The notes under the pieces are model-generated. The model made no database searches and had not been told where the DNA came from. It saw only the letters and a program-made list of their open reading frames with translations. A stretch of DNA of 64,000 nt from Acholoe squamosa (lineage: Eukaryota; Annelida; Polychaeta; Phyllodocida; Polynoidae). The stretch covers positions 89,627,920 to 89,691,919 of the forward strand of contig OX439036.1 of the NCBI GenBank assembly GCA_949317995.1. The letters run 5' to 3'. Position 1 is the first letter of the stretch. Every line of letters begins with the position of its first letter. Of this stretch, positions 11,210 to 24,055 are shown in pieces. The position numbers and the translations under genes are program-made.

Positions 11210-13930
11210 CCAAGGTTACCTCCTTCAATACCCTGCTAACTATATTTATGGATGTGTCCCAGACTACTCACATGGCTATAGAATCAAGGATACTATAGGT
11301 TCCCTAGGATGTGTTACCTCATAGAGTCCTATAGTGCAGACCATCCCCTCTACCCCCTTAAAAGTAGGCTCCCTTTTATGTTCAGTATTGAGTCCTATGT
11401 AAGCTAAGGGGGTTTATGGAGATGCAAGGAATCTTTATCAGACTGATATTAAATGCAAACAAGGTACCACCTTAACCAAAAAGTCCTGCCGAATCCAAAT
11501 TTGTGATCTTGATTCTCAGAAATTGACTGAAAGTACCTAAAAATGAGGTTTGATGATAAAAATATTTTAAAAATATACAAAAGTAATATTAAAAATCATT
11601 GGAACTTTTTATAAATACAACATGCTAATCAAAGTCAGTACCAGTACCTCAATCTACATATCCCGATGTCTTCCTATCTCTCTACCTGACAACTACTGCC
11701 TGTGCATGGTTCTGCTTATCCCACATACTGCCTATCCCTTACTCTACCTATCACTCATAATACCTCTCTCTTGAAATCTGGAGTTTAATCAGGTTTTCCC
11801 TCAAAAGGATTAAAGGATCAAAGTTTACCTTTGACCCTTGTACCTAACTTTCTCTGTCCATTCCATTAGTCTACCTATCCTCAATCTGCATATCATTCAT
11901 TTTACCTATCCCTCATGGTGACTATCCCCCAACTCTGGACATCCCTCATGTTTGACTTCTGTCATATTACCTAGCATCCATGTTTCCTATAAATAATGCT
12001 CACCTTACAAGGTGCTCTCTGTGCCTATCTCTTAAACTGTTAATTAAACATGCTACCTATCCCCCTTGTTGCCCATCCTTTTGAATACAGGTCCTATCCC
12101 TCATGCTCACTTCATAGTTTTCCTGGCCATCACAACCAATCTTCTTTATGATGACCAAATCTAAGTCAACCTATCCCCTAAGGTATCAATCCAACAGTCT
12201 ACCTCAGCCATACATCTACCTATCATCCATACTACATATCCTTCAGTTTACCTATTCTTCAGGTTGCCTATCCTTCAGTTTGTCTATCCTTCATGGTATT
12301 TATCCCACTTGGCAAAAAATGTTTTTTTTTAATATTTGCAAACATTTTCTTTGGGTTTGGGTAAAACTGTTGGTAGATAAAATGTTGAAAAAACATTAAA
12401 AACATGTTTTGAAACCAGTTTTCAATGTTATTGTTTTCAACGTTAAAAAACGTTTTCTGTTAACATTTTTATGTTACATTTATTTCATTAAAGAATTTTA
12501 TAATATCTGAAAAAAATGTTTTTTGAGTACATGTTTTGACATTATTTCAACATTGAAAAAGCATTTGGGAACTAAATAAAAACGTTATTTTAACGTTAAA
12601 AACCGTTGTTTGCCAAGTGGGATCCCTTATTCTACCTAACAAAATAAAGGTGTACAAAACATTTTTGGAGTATTATGGTTTATGTATGTTTAAAACAAAC
12701 TTAAGATGCTGTTCAAACTGTTTTACATGAAAAATGTTTTTTGTCTAAGTGGGATAGATCCCAAATGGCAAAAAAAACCCATTTTTTTAACGTTTACTTA
12801 ATATAAAAACTTTTGATATAACATTAAAAAGGATTTTAGTGCATGTTTTAAAAAACATTTGAACAATTTAGGAACCTAGAGAGAACTTTTTTAACGTTTA
12901 AAACAAGTTTTATAGCATGAGTGATATGCAGCATGGGTGATAGGAAGAGAGAAATAGACATCAAGAGGGATGTGAAGCAAGTTGGATAGAAAGCTAGCAT
13001 AATGACAGATAAGCATGATAATTGAAGAGGCTGAGGGATATAAAGTAAGTATGAGTGATATGCAGGCTGGGGGATGAAGGGTAGGCAGGCTTTATGATAG
13101 ACATTATTAAATTAGACCTGTAGACTTAAAATAGTAGACATGATAAGGAAGGCACTGTGAACCATTAGGGCTCAAATGAACAATATATAGACTAGACATG
13201 AGGGCCTGAGGGATAGTCACCATTAGGGATAGGTAGACTAAGGGAAGTGGGCACAGAGAGGATTATGTAAGGTCAGGAGTCAGCTTTAGCCTTTTATGCC
13301 TTTTGGGGATAGCCTTACTTAACTCAAGGTGCTTTGAGTTCAAGAGATAGGCAGTATGAATGATAGGTAGATTAAGGGATAGGCAGTATGTTGGATAGGC
13401 AGAGCGATGCACAGTCCTTGCCAGATTAAGAAATGGGCAAACATTTGGATATGTAGATTGTGTATGAACTTTGGTTTATGTGTTGTATCTATAAAGAGTT
13501 CCAATATTTTTCAATATAACTTTTGTACATTTTCAAAATATTTTGATCATCAGACTTCATTTTTTCTTTGGTAATTTTGATCAATTTCTGAGAATCAAGA
13601 CAAAGAATTTTGGATTCAGCAGAATTTTTTGGTTTAGTTGGTCCCTTCTTGCCATCTGGTATCAACCTGATGAAGGCGTACCACATTTCCATAAACCACC
13701 TAATCCTCTGTAGGAATTAACACTGAACACACAATGCAGACTACTTTTGAACAGGGGGAGGTAGAAGGGGATGGCCTGTTACACTCTTCCTATAGACTAT
13801 GCTCTCAGTAACACATCATAGGTAACCTATAGTATCCTTGATAGAATGGTCGACAGACAGCCATGCTCGACCAATAAATAGCATGTCTTTATAAATACAA
13901 TGGCAGAAGTTGACTGACGGCATGGGTGGT
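11210..13930. repeat. Large inverted repeat of about 2.7 kb
   Basis: The left arm (about 11,210-12,300) reads as the diverged reverse complement of the right arm (about 12,910-13,930). Matching blocks in order from the outside inwards are ATCAAGGATACTATAGGTT, GGTTTATGGAGATG, CTTGATTCTCAGAAATTGA, TACAAAAGTAATATT, TACTGCCTATCCCTTA and CTACCTATC. The inner parts of both arms consist of a degenerate CCTATCCYTCA-type minisatellite, pyrimidine-rich on the left and purine-rich on the right. The spacer holds AACGTT-rich MITEs. The right arm has a minus-strand open frame of 67 codons (13,489-13,692, Lys-rich); its counterpart in the left arm is not open, so coding is doubtful. This is either a foldback-type transposon or an inverted duplication. 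Confidence 0.75.
12302..12623. mobile_element. MITE with ATCCCACTTGGCA ends
   Basis: Ends ATCCCACTTGGCA and TGCCAAGTGGGAT are perfect inverted repeats. The interior is AT-rich with repeated AACGTT and AAAACATT. It sits in the spacer of the large inverted repeat. Partial ends of the same family follow (AAGTGGGAT at about 12,747-12,755; ATCCCAAATGGCAAA from about 12,761, running to about 12,910), so two or three copies lie side by side. Confidence 0.7.
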
Positions 13931-14280
13931 GGATAGAGCTCACAGTCATATTGGGTGGTGGAAAATGTGAGTAACCTCCAAGAACCAGTTTCTGCAGTAG
14001 AAGGATTACAACCTAGTATAAGTAGACAAGAAGGCATAACACTAAGTAACATATTGCTGTAGTGTCCATGGTCAGGGCAGTGCCTTACACAGTCCTGCAA
14101 TGAACCTCCATAAAAAGAGTCCTGATCCTAGTGCTGCTGCAATGGAAGAGAACAGCACCCAGCAGACATGACAAGATTGCCTAATCCCAATTTCATAACT
14201 ATATGAGACTTACCTCTCTCCTAAGGTGAAGTATAATTGTAATTATTGAACAAGTAATCAATGGATAACTCATGACGCAT

Positions 14281-14346
14281 GTGTGTTAGTGAAGGATAAT
14301 GACACGAGGCCGTAGGCCGAGTGTTATTAGCCTTTGCTAACACACA
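14281..14346. repeat. Hairpin with GAGGCCGTAGGCCGAG loop
   Basis: GTGTTAG...ATAATGACAC pairs with TGTTATTAGCCTTTGCTAAC around a GAGGCCGTAGGCCGAG centre. Hairpins with a GAGGCCG-AGGCCGAG core recur in many animal genomes as MITE remnants; that parallel is from memory. Confidence 0.55.
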
Positions 14347-14430
14347 CATGTAAGGCGTGCTGTTATCCTGGATAACAGCACGCCTTACATGGATAACAGC
14401 ACCCCATACATGGATAACAGCACGCCTTAC
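14347..14430. repeat. Near-perfect 45-bp palindrome with extra half-arms
   Basis: GTAAGGCGTGCTGTTATCC and its exact reverse complement GGATAACAGCACGCCTTAC are separated by one base (14,369). Pairing extends over 22 bp on each side. Two further half-arms (GGATAACAGCACCCCATAC and GGATAACAGCACGCCTTAC) follow directly, so one arm has been copied three times. Confidence 0.8.
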
Positions 14431-15794
14431 AAAATTGATGTTACAGCCTACAGGGTGTGCCATATCGACAGATATGTGGATGGGAATAGCCACCAAAAAG
14501 CACTGTGTAACCCAGAAATCGTGGTATAATCTGGGATAACATAAATGCATGATGTTACAGACTGTCTGAGTGACATCAGTCCCTGCAAAATGCCTGCCCT
14601 TCTACTATACTCTCCATTGTTCTATTAGCCTGTTTTAGTTTTCCTAGTGGTTGAATGATCAACTTGTACACTATACCTTGTAAGTTGTACCTGTACTCTG
14701 CACTTTCTAGGTATCAGTTGTCGGTCATTATGTCCTTAATTAGGCTAGGTATTGGTATAAATACTGAGCAGCTAAGCAACATAATCTAGCTTGTTTAATC
14801 CTTAATGCTAGCAGGTTATTTGAGAGATAGGAAAAAGACATCATGACAATTGTGATGAATCAAAACATATATTGCTAATGGACATTATAAATGTGGGCTC
14901 TAAATGACCCAATGAGATACCTATTACTACGAATAACTTCGTGTATGTATAGTAGTTTTCAAACAGCTTCTGATATCATTTGCTAACTCTGCTGATTATG
15001 TGTACCGTTTATTAGCAAAGTATGAAGCAGATACCACACAAATGTAAAATCATGTATCATATTACCTCTGTACCTCCTACATCCCCTACTAGGTGCTACC
15101 ATTTGTGTGTAGCTTCTGGTTGAGCATTTGTTGTAGATGAATAGGTCTACTCAGTGAGTAGCTCTCCTCATCACTCAACAAGTCGAGCTGCTCGCATGCC
15201 TAGTACCATTAGACAGGGCAGGAGGACCCTAGTTGCCATGCATAACATTTGGAGGCATCTCAAGGGGACCAGGCCTGAGCCCTAGGTATGAGTGAGGCAA
15301 AAGAGTATTGATCATAGCCTACTGCTCTTTGTGTTGTAATTCGGTAATTTTTGTACTCCTTAGTCTCAAGGCACATTAATCATGTAATGTTAGGTACACT
15401 ATGTACATACCCTCACCTGTGAGCAAAATGGCAGACAAGGAATACAACCAATTATAGATTCTTGATAGAAACTTTAAAAGGAAATGCACTTCTCCACCCC
15501 TCTAACGCAAATGGGGCAACTGCCTTGAGGCACTAACATGATAAATATACACTTCCAATTATGGTAATTTCTCTGAGTGTAGAGTATTCATATATTAAGA
15601 ATTGTGCTAGGGTATATGGGTTGCTCCTTTCTCCTATCAAAGATAAAGTGCATTCAGAAGTAGGACATTGTTACTAACGCGTTTAATTAGGTATAAAACT
15701 ACTGCGCCTCCAAAAGATATAGCAAACTGCTATATTGAATGAGCACAGGTTCAGGACATCTTTAGAACACATCTGAAGCACCCCAGTTATAGTT
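14431..15794. other. Gene-less stretch
   Basis: No gene, RNA or element recognised. Confidence 0.4.
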
Positions 15795-15985
15795 GGCTAT
15801 CTCAAAGAGGTTTCTCTAATGAGGATAGGCTGTCTGTGGTCACAGGAAGACTCCAAGATGGGCACGCTATCATTAGGTCTGATAAGCGGCCACACTTCAG
15901 CCTCTACTGAAGAGCACCCAGCCGAAACCTTATCATCAAGTATAGACTCCTTATTGTATCTACCGCCCTCGTGTGCTTATACTGC
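15795..15985 (+). repeat. Diverged interspersed repeat, copy 2 (partner 5,230-5,388)
   Basis: Same orientation as 5,230-5,388 with the ordered motifs listed there. It underlies an open frame of 78 codons at 15,819-16,055; because the partner copy is not open in the same frame, I do not call a gene. Confidence 0.6.
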
Positions 15986-17625
15986 TGAAATGAATTCCCT
16001 TAGTGCACGCAAATACATAAGATGCATCGGTTTTATATACAATGAAACAAAATAAAAAGAAATCAAAGAAAGTAGATATCATCTCTCTCCACAGCTCCTA
16101 TCATATGTCGTCCCTATCAAAGCTAGGCCCAAGGTTTAGCAACAGTAAAAGAAGTCTTGATGTAAAGAAAACAACACATCAAAGAGATTGGCTTCCTCTA
16201 GATCAAGCTAAGACTTTATCAGGAATCAGCAGGATACTTGGCCATTTAAGGAAGGGTGGACACATCGGTCAAAGGACCAAAACAGAATAATATTATAGCC
16301 TATAGAAGCTTAAACCTATCACTATCAGTGGTCTCTTATTGAAATTGTGTTAAAATCTAGCAGAAGGAGAAATTAGTGAATTATATAGAACGGGAACTTA
16401 CTAGAGGCCGAGGGGAAAAAACTGAAGTTGGAAAACATAAAGAGGGGTACGTGTCATTTTTGACCTAAGATATATACACAGGAATAGTGAGCTACAATTA
16501 GATCTACGATAAAGTAATGTCCCCTTCCTAGCCATCCTTGCGTAAAGGTTTTCAAGCTAGGTCCCACCTATTGCACACAGTATAATGTTATCAAACAATA
16601 AGAAGTAGCATATTCAGTCTTATTAGTTGTGGAGAGTGTTGCTCCAATTGTAAAAGGTAGTACTGGCTAAAAAAAAAAAAGGGCCTTGTTTCCAGTTCTT
16701 TCTTTTCATGTAGTTATAACCTTTCTCTTGTGTTGCTTACAAGTGGTCATTCAAGTATAATGCTAAAAAAGGGGGATTTCAGTAGGTACCTAGTTGGGAG
16801 AAGTCAGTCAGTATAATATGCTATAGAGTGTGTGACATGAGTAGGTACCTGATAGTGCAGCTCTCTCTATTTCAAACAAGACAGGTGACTTTTCAGACTA
16901 ATGTGGTGAGTGCAAGTTGAATGGTGAAGCAGAGAATGACTTGTTTTGGAAATAGGGCACATACTGACAGCTCTATTTACTAAAGGAGCAACACCCTCGT
17001 GACCTAGGGATATCAAAGTATTAAACATATTCAGGGCCAGTGATGAGAAAAGCGCGCCGGCCTCAAGGCTCCACGCGGTGACCGCCATATTGCCCATCAA
17101 CTTTCATGGGGGATTCTGTGTTGACAACCAAGAAGATCTCTAGCTCTCTCTTTATATCCTGGGGGATCAGCCTTGCTACGTCTGTATACATTCTTATCAA
17201 AAGCTAGTGTTCTAAAGTTGTACCCTGTGCCACAAATTTAGCTCCATAACACCTGAGCACCACTATGGTGATATGGTTATTGCAGCAAATAAAACATGGC
17301 CACACAACCGCTTCCAAAATCACTCAAAGCCACACAACGACCTCAAATATCATAATGGGTCTACGTATTACAAAAGCAAATACTTGCATGTTGAATCAGA
17401 CACACGGTGTAATGCAAGCCATCTCCCCACCCCACCCATGCAACCCAGTCAATTCAATAGATTTGTATCTAATCGGCATAGTAAATCATTTATACCAACC
17501 AGAGCCATTGGCTACTGTCTCATGGGATTATCTAGACTTCTTATCTTCATTTCTTATCACTAAGCTTAGAAATTGGTATCGCCTAGAGAGGGGCTAGGTT
17601 ATTAAATTATGAATCAGTTAGATTA
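15986..17625. other. Gene-less stretch
   Basis: Short open frames only, including 82 codons at 16,042-16,290 (Lys/Ser-rich) and overlapping frames at 17,265-17,600. None resembles a known family. Confidence 0.4.
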
Positions 17626-18521
17626 CACTGCAAAAATGGTGTTTAGATTTTAAACATGTTTAGGTCTAAACACATTTAAAACCTAAACATATAGGTCAGT
17701 TAGGTGTCTCATCGACTACACATTTAGGAAATGAACACTTTTATTCTAACTACATAAACATTTATGCTAAACATGTTTAGATGTTTAGATTTTAGACAGT
17801 TGATTAATAGGTGTTTAGATTTAAACATCAATATGTTTAGATACTTGGATGTTGAATCCACACCAGGTAGCAGCACTACCCTTGACTGGACTATCTGCAC
17901 ACAGTTATAATCAATTGTTGTGACAAATGTCCCCAAATCCCATGTTTATCATGGTTTCATTTCATAGAATGTCATGTGAATAGAAAGGGCAATAGAAAAT
18001 TGACTAGATTCACCTCATGCCACCATCATTACCATAAAATAATCAATAAACTCCATGACTGACACCTATTTGATGTTATTCTGGAATAGATAAGGCAATT
18101 TCCTTCCTGCCAAGCTGTTGTACTTTCTCAAGTCTCTCATTCTGATGCAGTGTGTACTATATGTACATGTATATAACTGTGGCTGACATCTTTGGACACT
18201 TTGACAAGTAAATACCTGCTGATGCCCCACCCCAGTAAATGAGAAAAAAAATATATCTCTGTGTTTTAATGCATACATGTCTGCAAACCTTAAATCTCCA
18301 TCAAATCATTTAAACATCTAAACACAAAAATTCATAAACACCTAAACACAAAAATTTATATATCTAAACATAAAAGTTTTAACCTAAACACCTACATTTC
18401 TAAACACTTGAGCTAAGCACATTGTTTGACTAAACATGTTAAGGAAAATAATGTGATTACAAAAACGTTGCAAGAATATGTTTAGAATTGTGTTTAGGAT
18501 CTAAACACCAGTTTTGCAGTG
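17626..18521. mobile_element. CACTG-ended TIR element, 896 bp
   Basis: Begins CACTGCAAAAATGGTGTTTA and ends with TAAACACCAGTTTTGCAGTG, its inverted repeat with one mismatch. Both subterminal regions are packed with short TAAACA / TGTTTA motifs in opposite orientation, as in transposons whose transposase binds clustered subterminal sites. CACTG ends fit a CACTA/EnSpm-like family (inference). There is no coding capacity, so it is non-autonomous. A related small element may lie at 39,667-39,812. Confidence 0.75.
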
Positions 18522-20104
18522 ATATGTGCACCATGACGGAAACCAATGAGTGTGCTGAACTGTTAGGATCTTGTGTGCATGAGGTTGGCGAGCTAACCCA
18601 ATAATGTGGAGCTGAGCTGGATTGCCAATCCATGGGAATGCAGGATTTCTTATAATATAAGTACCTGGATCTGTCATACCATAGAAATGGGATTATCATA
18701 GGAACACAGAAAGTGAAAGTTTTCACTGTCGCAAATATGTTTGACCATCTACTGTTGAATCGAACACAGCGTGAGCAGCTCGTATGCACTCCCGATGTTA
18801 ACCAAACAAAAAAGAGAAAAATTATTGCTCCTTTATAAACATAAAAGGAAGTAAGCCCCTGGTGAATATAACTGGTCTCCCCTTGGGGTGCTATATGTAG
18901 CAGTAAAGATGAAGGCCATTGGGGAGGAGGGATGTGGCAGAAGGCGCTACTAGCCCACCTCCCGGTCGTCAATCAATGAGCTGCGGTCTCTGGTTTCTGC
19001 TGTGGCTAATGTTCGGGTGCTGTCTGTGTGACGATTTGGTTAATATTTTACATTTACCAACGACGCCAAATGCCCTCCTTTACCCTACTGCCTACTCTAC
19101 TCTTCTTCCAATTTCTCAAGACATTAGGCCTACCAGTGGGGGTCACAGTCTCTTCTTGCTGTCTTCAGTTTAGGATGATACATTTTTCGTTCATTACGCC
19201 TACTTTAGGTTCCATATTTTACGTACAGAATGTCAGTTCAGTTGATTAGGTCCTTTATCTTACTAGCTTGTACTTAATAGCCCCCACCTGTATGCTTTCC
19301 AGAGTATAAAAGCCAACTGCACATATTATACTAAAGTTTCCTAAGGGATCTAACTTTTACATTGTTGAAAAACATTCATTGTGCATTGCATTTATGACCT
19401 TGTATTACCTCACATAATTCGTTTCTTGATAGATCTAGAATGAATCACTGCAGCCTTAAAGCCTTGCACGGTAGGCATGAATAGAACCCCACGATTATGC
19501 ATAAATGTACAGCTTGTCAGTGCATATCTTTAATGTTATAGGTTTTGTACACACTCTGACAGTTGTAAGACACATAGAAATCCATGTGGGGACAAACAGG
19601 AGTGGTTCTTGTAGTAGCATTTGTGCAGTCTGTTCAGTGTATAGACAAATATAGACACAGCAACCCCAATATGTGGCACACTTTAACCTTGACAGATTCT
19701 TCTAGCCATGTTGTCCTTTGTACTGGGTACAGAGATAGGGAGAAAGAAATGTTATGGTGTCAGAGCCAATAAATCATGTGAGATTCAGAGGCAGTGAGAG
19801 GCACACACATGCATGTTCAGTAATTACCCATGCACATTATCACTTCATTGGAGCATCATGCCGACCGTCTGGGTGTGTATCGACCCTGTAGGGTCGGTAT
19901 ACATGATGATTGAATGCAGCCCTGGTGAGTAACTTATCACAGCTGCATTGATGCATTATGATATCCATTGGGCATGGCGCATTAATGCACTAAAGGGCTA
20001 GAGGCAATGCATGTACTGAATTCATGCAGTCATAGTAAGTTGAGAAATGTCATGTGGATCTATATTACAGGTATGCTTACATAACTATACGTCAATGACA
20101 ATTA
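18522..20104. other. Gene-less stretch
   Basis: The longest open frame (171 codons, minus, 18,457-18,972) starts inside the adjoining region and has no family motif. TATAAAAG at about 19,304 and a short palindrome CGACCCTGTAGGGTCG at about 19,888 are noted without assigned function. Confidence 0.35.
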
Positions 20105-20700
20105 CCTTCACCAGTAGTATTGGGTGTATTGGCCATAACCATATCTCTACTCCATGACATTTTGAAACTCAATTCTGATGAGCTACCACAGGGGCCATGT
20201 GTACTCACATCTGATTGGCTCATGGCCAACACCAAATGTCAATTGTTGCACTGGTGCGTACACGCGCCAACAGATACGGTGCTTTACATTATAGCTGGTT
20301 TATCAGTTGATATGTTATTTTCGTGATGAGCAGTCATCTAAGTTCTTCTACTAGCATGCTATTATTCCCCTCTGGAATAACAGTACTCGCAAAGAGGATA
20401 TTTGTACTAATAAACAACAACACTTAAAAAAGGATTTCACGTGGGAACAATGCCAGAGATATAAAGATTACAATTTGAATGTACTCAATTATGTTGGGTC
20501 CAAAATTCGTAAAAGATACTTATCATGAGGTCCTGCTTTCAGATGGAGGGGTCGTGAATTGATTCATATAGGAACTAGCATAATCTCCATTGTGGTCCTA
20601 CAGATATTAAAAAGAATATGGTTAGAAGAAGGCATTAGGAAAGTAAAGCCTTACAAGGTCTTTATAAAAAGTTACATCTGACGCATAACAATGCACGTAC

Positions 20701-21187
20701 TATGGAGCCCCTAATAGGACGTACAAAAAAAAAAGATTTTTTCATGCAAAAAATATTCCTGCGGGTACTGTGGGATTCCTGCGGGTACTGGGGGATTCCT
20801 GCGGGTACAGGAGGATTCCTGCAAGTACAGGAAACGATTCTTGCGGGTACAGAAACATTCATGTTGGGGCTTGAGGAGTTTATCATCATTCAGTTTCCAG
20901 AAGAACAGTTTAGTATCCGCAAGAATTGTTCAGTATCCGCAAGAATGTTCCTGTTTCCGCAAGAATGTTCCTGTTTCCGCAGGAATGTCCCTGTTTCTGC
21001 AGGAATGTTCATGTAACCGCAGGAATATATTTTGCATGAAAAAAATCTTTTTATTATGTTCCTGTTTCCGCAGGAATGTTCCTGTTTCCGCATGAAATGT
21101 CCCTGTTTCCGCAGGAATGTTCCTGTACCCGCAGGAATATATTTTGCATGAAAAAAATCTTTTTAGTATGTCCTATTAGGGGCTACG
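20701..21187. mobile_element. Foldback element with minisatellite arms
   Basis: Ends GAGCCCCTAATAGGAC / GTCCTATTAGGGGCT are inverted repeats, followed inward by AAAAAGATTTTTTTCATGCA in both arms. The arms are tandem arrays of a unit of about 19 bp: ATTCCTGCGGGTAC on the left and, in the opposite orientation, TTTCCGCAGGAATGTTCCTG on the right, switching at about 20,860-20,900. ACGTAC borders both ends and may be the target duplication. The tail motif is present twice in the right arm, so that arm has an internal duplication. Open frames here (104 and 84 codons) are repeat artefacts. Confidence 0.8.
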
Positions 21188-22125
21188 TACATACCCGCTC
21201 TGTTCTTTAGCTGTGTAATCTCTAGTAGGCAAGCTCCAATTACTTTCTGCCCCCAGAGACATGCAATGCTTACCAGATGCCACTTATACTCCCTATGATA
21301 AATGGGAGTTTGGCCCTGGCCCCCTCAGAGCAACCCCCAGTTTTCTATTGCCTCTTATACTGGACAGTCATTACCCGACTTCTCCAGCGTCTAATGTCTT
21401 TAATCATCCTGTCTAATACCCCTTGATCATCTGTCACGCCTCTAAACTAGCCCCAGTACTTGTAGGATCCCAGTCCTCACCCTAATGGAGTCAATTGACT
21501 GGCCCCTCTGAGATCAAAATATTTGGTTGCTGAGTTCCCCACTTTCACTTTCACTTCACTTTGGTCCTCCCATCAACTGATCAAGATGTCATTTTAAGGA
21601 CGTCGTTGAAAGGACGTGGCATTGTATCTGAGAAATGTATACCTTTAAGGCATAATCATGTTTTCACACTGCTGTTAGAGGGCATGTTAACTTCACTTTC
21701 TTGTTTCACACTACTCACATAATGCCGTTTACAATGACATTGTAGTCAACATGAGGATAAGAAAAATGAAAAAGAAATGCTTTAATCCTTCCCATGGTCA
21801 TGTTCATGGATTCATACGAACCGGTGACATTTGAGAGAGATAACTGAAAAAGGAATTGCACTTTCAGAGATTTCAAACACATATATAAAGGAGGAAAACA
21901 CCATGAAAAAAGATAATCATCCTGGGAATCTTTTGATACAAAGTAATTTCATGACCAAACACAATGGAGCTACGAGCAGCGTGCTTCAAAGAGCATATTT
22001 TCTGTTCTGAATGCATTACAGTTCCATTTATCTCCATCTGACACAGCAGAGTATCATTTACCGCCCATTTACAATTATTGCTACAATTCATAATTTGAAA
22101 TTCAGTTTTGTCACGCATACATTTA

Positions 22126-22141
22126 GAGAGAGAGAGAGAGA
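22126..22141. repeat. (GA)n microsatellite
   Basis: About eight GA dinucleotides in a row. Confidence 0.7.
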
Positions 22142-23484
22142 AATCCAAACATGGTGATCAATTATTTAAGACAGCCAAAGTGCAATTTTATTTGTATGAA
22201 CTTGGTGTATAGAATTGCAAGGCCAGGAAACTGTGTAGGCGGAGTATAGAAATTGAATATCGGTTTATTGACATCCAACCAACATCCAGAATCCCACCGC
22301 TAAATATGTTGGCCCTGGGTTCTGTTCAGAGTAACATGGTGCTTTTCCTTCAGATAGTGCCTTAGGTCTGTGGAGTGTTAAGGGCTGATGGCTTGCTATT
22401 GATTTCCAATCTTCTTTGAGCAGGGTGCCATAGCAGAGAAGGACCTTTGATACTGCAAGGGGCCTGAATACGACTCCTGTGCAGCCACTAGGAATAGGTC
22501 CGAGGCAAAATAGATGTCAGCAATAAAGGAGAACACTCACCACAGAAGTCATCAGGCCCTTGTCTGAAAGGGTAATGGGAGGTAATTAAAGAAGATAGAC
22601 AGAATGTATAAATTGCTCTCTGTGGGGCTAGGTTCATCAAGTCCTGCCCTCGCCTCCCCGCCCAGATAGAACAAGACATTATTAAGTAGAGTTCTATTTG
22701 GTATAGGAATTACGTACTGCAGTTCTTTCCAGCTTCACACATTCTATCATGCAAAGCCTTAACTAATATCGTTCCTTCTTTGATCTAAAATGAATAGTCC
22801 TGTGTTAGCTACTTAGTAAGAAACTCCATGTATAATTGTATAGTTTGAATTTGATGATTGCAAACTAACTAGTGAGGACAAATATTTGTGTGTTTAGGGG
22901 CATTTCATTCTAAAACATTTAAGGATTTAGGGAACAAGTCCTTCTTTGTTGCCATGGCAACCAATTTTCGGACTTAGGGAAACTCTACTCTCTAGAGTTG
23001 CTAAGGAAACTGGTTGCTAAGTGGGTAGATATGTACCTTAGGCAAGTTCACCTTGTAACACCTTTTTTTTTAATCATTTCTGCTTCATTCCTGTGTGTGC
23101 CATAACTTCAATTCTTGGGAATTCGAATGCGCGAAGTTTTATATGAGGTTGAGGCCAAATACAGGGATACGTTAAATAGCACTGACGCCTCTGGTAAAGT
23201 ACATAAGGTGTTCTTCTCTTTAGAACAGTTCCAGATCGTTGCTGCTAATGAAAACAAAAGTTTGATTGGAATGAATATAAGGATCGCCCAGTGGCACAGG
23301 ACTGGCAATGCATCATTCAATTTCCGACCATGGCTCATCCATCCTTATGTACTTTACAATGTATTGTCTATAAACTACATCAATCCACTCTCACTATGAG
23401 TATCAGATTTGTAAGGCCATCACCGTATATCAATTTTATGGCATTTTGAAATTCAATTTTGATCAGGAGGTTACTGAAAGCTCA

Positions 23485-23679
23485 GGGAGTGATCATTTTT
23501 TAACAAGGGGGGAGGGGGGTTGGTGCATGGGTTCGGCTGCGACACGTGAAATTCTTTTTACCCCCTGTAATGGATGAAAATCGCGTGCCACTAAACCCCC
23601 CAGTCAAGGGGTTGAACAAATTCTGATCCCCCCCCTCAAACCAACCAGCCCCCCCTTGTCATTAAAAATGATCACTCCC
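23485..23679. mobile_element. Harbinger-like MITE, copy 2
   Basis: GGGAGTGATCATTTTTTAAC at the left end and AAAAATGATCACTCCC at the right, followed by TAA. It is shorter than copy 1 (195 bp) and shares the G-rich then C-rich interior and the GAAATTCTTTTTACCCC block. The corresponding position in unit 1 (about 20,190) lacks it, which shows the insertion directly. Confidence 0.8.
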
Positions 23680-24055
23680 TAACACATGATTGGCTTGTAG
23701 CCAACATCAAATGTAAGTTATAACACTTGTGCGTGCATACATCACCCGATACCATACTTCACATTAGGGCTGTTCTCTTTTTTGTCAGTTGATATGTTAT
23801 TCTCGTGAGTAATGGCTATTGCTAGTAAGAGGGCACTGTTATTTTACAGCCTAACAGGTTATGTGTTTCCTGTATAAGGATATTATCATCCTCAATAAAC
23901 CTCCTTAGATCTAATTTAGATGGTTTCTTCTCCCTAAGTGCCATTCTCATTCTTATCCAACAGCATGCAATGGATTTCTAATGCCATTTTACCACACATG
24001 GTGTATAAACATGCAAGTCATGTCCTTACAAACTGCTCTCTATGCCCGAACAGCA

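Larger units (their letters stand above)
20105..22690 (+). repeat. Tandem segmental duplication, unit 1
   Basis: Two blocks (20,120-20,410 and 22,150-22,640) match, in the same order and orientation, two blocks of unit 2 (23,420-23,900 and 25,870-27,000). Clear shared strings are ATTTTGAAA(C/T)TCAATT, CAGTTGATATGTTATT and CACAGAAGTC...CAGGCCC. Unit 1 carries its own insertion, the foldback element at 20,701-21,187. The divergence suggests an old event. Confidence 0.65.

Noticed and set aside
18457-18972. Minus-strand open frame of 171 codons, the longest in the left half
   Set aside because: It starts in unrelated sequence and ends inside the CACTG element; its composition is not protein-like, and no splice or family support is seen.
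20120-20326. Open frame of 68 codons with a plausible start
   Set aside because: The duplicate block at 23,420-23,900 is not open in the same frame, so there is no sign of coding constraint.
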